Shown in pieces: positions 60,983 to 64,000 of a DNA stretch of 64,000 bases. Numbering within the stretch: the first letter of the stretch is position 1; every line of letters starts with the position of its first letter. The notes under the pieces were generated by a model. That model had not been told where the DNA came from. It did no database searches and saw only the letters and a list, made by a program, of their open reading frames with translations. This DNA is from Siphonodentalium dalli (Eukaryota > Mollusca > Scaphopoda > Gadilida > Siphonodentaliidae), in NCBI GenBank assembly GCA_032622095.1, contig CP136065.1, positions 243,141,530-243,205,529 of the forward strand, written 5' to 3'. Both the position numbers and the translations under genes were made by a program.

Positions 60983-62161
60983 ATTATTGTCAGGGATGTG
61001 GCTAGAGGGTCTCCGCTGGGGGGTGTCCACCTTGGGAATTTCCAACTGCACCCCCCCCCCCTTGAGTCGGAATCACACCAACATAATTCCATTTGCACCC
61101 CCCCCCCCTTGAGTCGGAATCGCACCAACACAACTTGCTTTTTGCATAATTCCATTTGCACCCCCCCTTGTACCTCATGCTCAGGCCTAATTTCCTATAT
61201 ATTCATAAGCCATGCTTCTATTTTCCCAGTATGAGAACATTAAGATATTTTAACCTGAAAATTGCCCCCAAAAAAAACAACTAGTGATCTAATTCCAGAC
61301 AAATGCACACAGCTACCGACAACAGACCATGAACACTGGGCCGACCATGGTTGTTTGGCCCGGTGTGAAATTTTTTTGAAAACTATATACAAGAAAATCG
61401 CAAATCCTAGCATCTAGACTGGCCTCAACTGAAGCTTTCCTAGTGTTGGAAATTTCAAACCTCATGCTCCCCCTCAGGTTGGAAAATTCTTCAACTGATG
61501 ACCATTTATGTCTACAAGATTGACCAAATGTAGTAAAATATTGTTTTGCTAAACAAATTAGCAGTTTTGTATTGGCCATGTGGATGGGGCAATGACACAC
61601 CGGGCCGACCATAGTTTGGCCCGGTGTGCGAAAATTTTGAAATCTGAACAAGAAAATCGCAAAATCCAAACATCTAGACTAACCTCAAGCCTTCCTACTG
61701 TTGGAAATTTCAAACCCTACACCCCCACTTAGGTTGGAAAATTTCCAACTGATGACAATTCCAATGACAATGTTGACCAATTGTATGACAATATTGTTTT
61801 CTTAAATTAACTAGAAGTTTTTGACTGGCCACGGGGGAGGGACCAGGACACAAGCTTTCCAAATGTTGGAAATTTCCAACCTGTCACCCCCCCCTAAGGA
61901 TGGAAAATTTCCAACTGATATCCATTTCTGTCAACATTTTTGACCAAAAATAGGAACATATGCAAATATTGGTCGAAAAACAATAAATTCCCCCCAATAA
62001 ATTGTTTTATAATCAAACTACAAGAACATTTTCAACCTATTGTTGGTGTGAAATTTCGTTGTGGCAGGTATGAAATTTCCAACTATTGAAAATATAGCTC
62101 TCTGCTGGGGGGTGAGACACCCCCCCCCACACCCCCCTCTAGCCACATCCCTGATTATTGT
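60983..62161. mobile_element. hAT-like non-autonomous element, 1163 bp
   Basis: Ends CAGGGATGTGGCTAGAGGG (60991) and CTCTAGCCACATCCCTG (ending 62153) are inverted, and ATTATTGT is duplicated exactly at 60983-60990 and 62154-62161 (8 bp, hAT-type). The interior has several poly-C tracts and a diverged tandem repeat of about 260 bp (about 61336-61596, 61600-61852, and part after 61853) with GGGCCGACCAT...TTTGGCCCGGTGTG and TTGGAAATTTC.AAC. No transposase frame was seen. Confidence 0.92.
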
Positions 62162-63786
62162 CCATCTCAGTTCCGTTTCAAAGTTCTGCCAATTTCTTTT
62201 CAAAAACATGGCCAGAATCACATAAGACGTTTTCGCACAATTCCACACTGCATACTTTAAATTTAAATGTTCATGACTCATAATGTACTGTGACAACCAG
62301 AATATAATATTTAGTTGTCAGTCGATTAACTAACATGTCCAATAACCAATTGAGTCACACTTTGCTACCTTTTCAGAACATCAGAGCATTATGTTCCGGA
62401 TATATGTGAAAATAAATTTTTTACCCAATTTATTTGCAATTTTGGAAGCCATCTTGAGTAATTTGGTCATTAAACACTTTAGTGTGACACATTTAAGATA
62501 GATCAAAACAATAAACACCTTTTGAAACTAAGATAGTTACATTTTACTTGAAAAAATGGTTCAAACCTGAGAAGTGATTTTTTGCCGATATTTATGTCAA
62601 GTTTGTGAAAGTAAAATCCAATTTTCCCCAGTAATTTCTTTGTTACAATAGTAACAATTAACCAAAGTGCATCAAGCATACTATTTTTCAATGTATAGAA
62701 GACAGAATATCTAATTCTATTCACCAACCACAACTTGTAAACGATTGCAGGGCACACTGGGGCAATATCTACCATTTACCATATTTTGGCGGCCATTTTG
62801 AGCCAAAGTAACAACATTTGTTCCTATGAGTTGGAATATCGATGGGTAATGATATGCCTCACTTACATTCCACAGTTCTGCTCAGTCCTTGTTGAAATAT
62901 GTCTAGAAACCCAATTGTGATTTTTGGTGAAATTTTATACCGCATTCTGTAAAATCCAAATTTTGAGGGATCGGAAGGGGCTAGGAACCCAATAATTGCT
63001 TTTTGCATTACCCCAATGATAACTTAATATAAATATACAAAAATAAGGTCACAATCCTCAACCAGTTCCAAACAGTAGAAACTGATATAGAAGATATTAG
63101 TGAAAAAACGTCATATTTTCCACTTCCGGCGGCCATTGTGAATGAATGAAAATGAAATTTATTCATACATATAAATAATGAGTACTCAATTATCAATAGA
63201 ACGACATATCGCACGACTTAATACCTCATAAACTCCCTGAGTGATTGCGAATTAAAATTTGCCAGGTAGAGATAATCAATTTTGGCGGCCATCTTGGATT
63301 CAATGGCTTCGAAACATGTGACCATTGACTACCTATAGACATCCATGTGCTCGTGGAATGTTATAGAAAACTGCCCTGGCCTATGTTCTCGTGGAACATC
63401 ATGAAAACATCGGTATTGTTCATAGTTTAATTACGTTATGCATGCGTAAGTTCACATACTGTACTTTTAAAGATATATCTTCAAAATAAATAAAAAATAA
63501 AATAATCGGTGTCACTTTAAGAAAAATATCGAGTCAGGTGCCCATGACACTTATTATATACAGTTCGAATAAAACTGAGTTTGAAAAGATACATGTAGTT
63601 TTAGTATTAAATTTGAGATAAATATTATAAGGATTTTATCGCAAAAAATCACAGTAGTTTGTTGAAAATCGCTATAAAATGAAAAAGCCTAACGCCCGAG
63701 TGGCAAACAAGCAGAAAAATGTGTGAAATACATCCCTCTATCGGAAAAACATAGTCGGCAAAAATCCGCACAGGGGGAGGGTGGCC
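62162..63786. other. Intergenic stretch with GGCGGCCAT-type repeats
   Basis: No gene is recognised. The motif TTTTGG(A/C)(A/G)GCCATCTTG or close variants recurs near 62440, 62788, 63124 and 63283, suggesting a decayed repeat. 62160-62235 is the partner of about 57525-57605. Confidence 0.45.
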
Positions 63787-64000
63787 ATAAATGATGGTAG
63801 CTCACGGTCTATAAGCTGTCATGTGAGTTAGCGAGGAGTATATATAGTGTCATCTGCATAAATAAAATTAAGAGAAATAGTTTTAAGTAAAGTCCGGTAT
63901 CAAATTCTTCTGGCACTTTAATGTCGATTCCATTGGATCCATGCTCACGAAGATGATTTTCAAGATCGTTTAGGTATATTGCAAATAGTATCACGTCGAG
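63787..64000 (-). pseudogene. LINE reverse transcriptase fragment, frameshifted
   Basis: On the minus strand, ILFAIYLNDLENHLREHG matches the reverse transcriptase palm region (the LF..Y.NDL block), followed by GIDIKVPEE. The catalytic YADD follows (YADDTIYILLANSHDSL), but in a different frame from the preceding LKLFLL, so there is a frameshift near 63862-63870. A stop codon comes soon after. The upstream part of the domain continues past the right edge of the window. It is a decayed non-LTR element. Confidence 0.85.

Overview
This is eukaryotic nuclear DNA, most likely from a marine invertebrate. The evidence is a spliced gene with long introns, tRNA-derived SINEs, non-LTR retrotransposon remnants, many small DNA-transposon relics and AT-rich intergenic DNA. 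The sequence alone does not identify the species. A lophotrochozoan such as a mollusc is plausible, but that is inference.

One gene can be built with confidence. It is a DEG/ENaC (degenerin / epithelial sodium channel / ASIC-like) subunit on the + strand, in seven coding exons from 25153 to 56834. All six introns are GT-AG, every junction phase agrees, and the exons sum to 1422 nt (473 residues plus stop). The product has the family features: an N-terminal His-Gly motif, TM1, the post-TM1 FPAVTICN signature, Cys-rich extracellular blocks, and a TM2 with a Gly-Ala-Ser selectivity filter.

Layout. 1-6.9 kb: SINEs, a 365-bp-type tandem repeat family and palindromic repeats. 6.88-20.71 kb: one giant inverted repeat with arms of about 7.0 and 6.7 kb, almost identical, around a 146-bp spacer. 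Each arm carries a mirrored array of 306-bp units, five on the left and four on the right, and that one unit accounts for the arm length difference. 20.7-25.1 kb: repeats, a 5'-truncated LINE tail and an element whose two ends are each a 67-bp-type palindrome. 25.15-56.83 kb: the channel gene, its introns packed with TTAA-flanked MITEs, hairpin elements, a hAT-like element holding a nested SINE, a GGTGGCTAAA-type minisatellite and CAT-type microsatellites. 56.9-64 kb: a 43-45 bp degenerate minisatellite split by a Mutator-like element (101-bp TIRs, 9-bp target duplication), another hAT-like element, and a frameshifted reverse transcriptase fragment at the right edge.

No intact transposase, rRNA, tRNA or second complete protein gene was recognised. 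The giant palindrome and the hairpin-ended repeat family are the least explained items.
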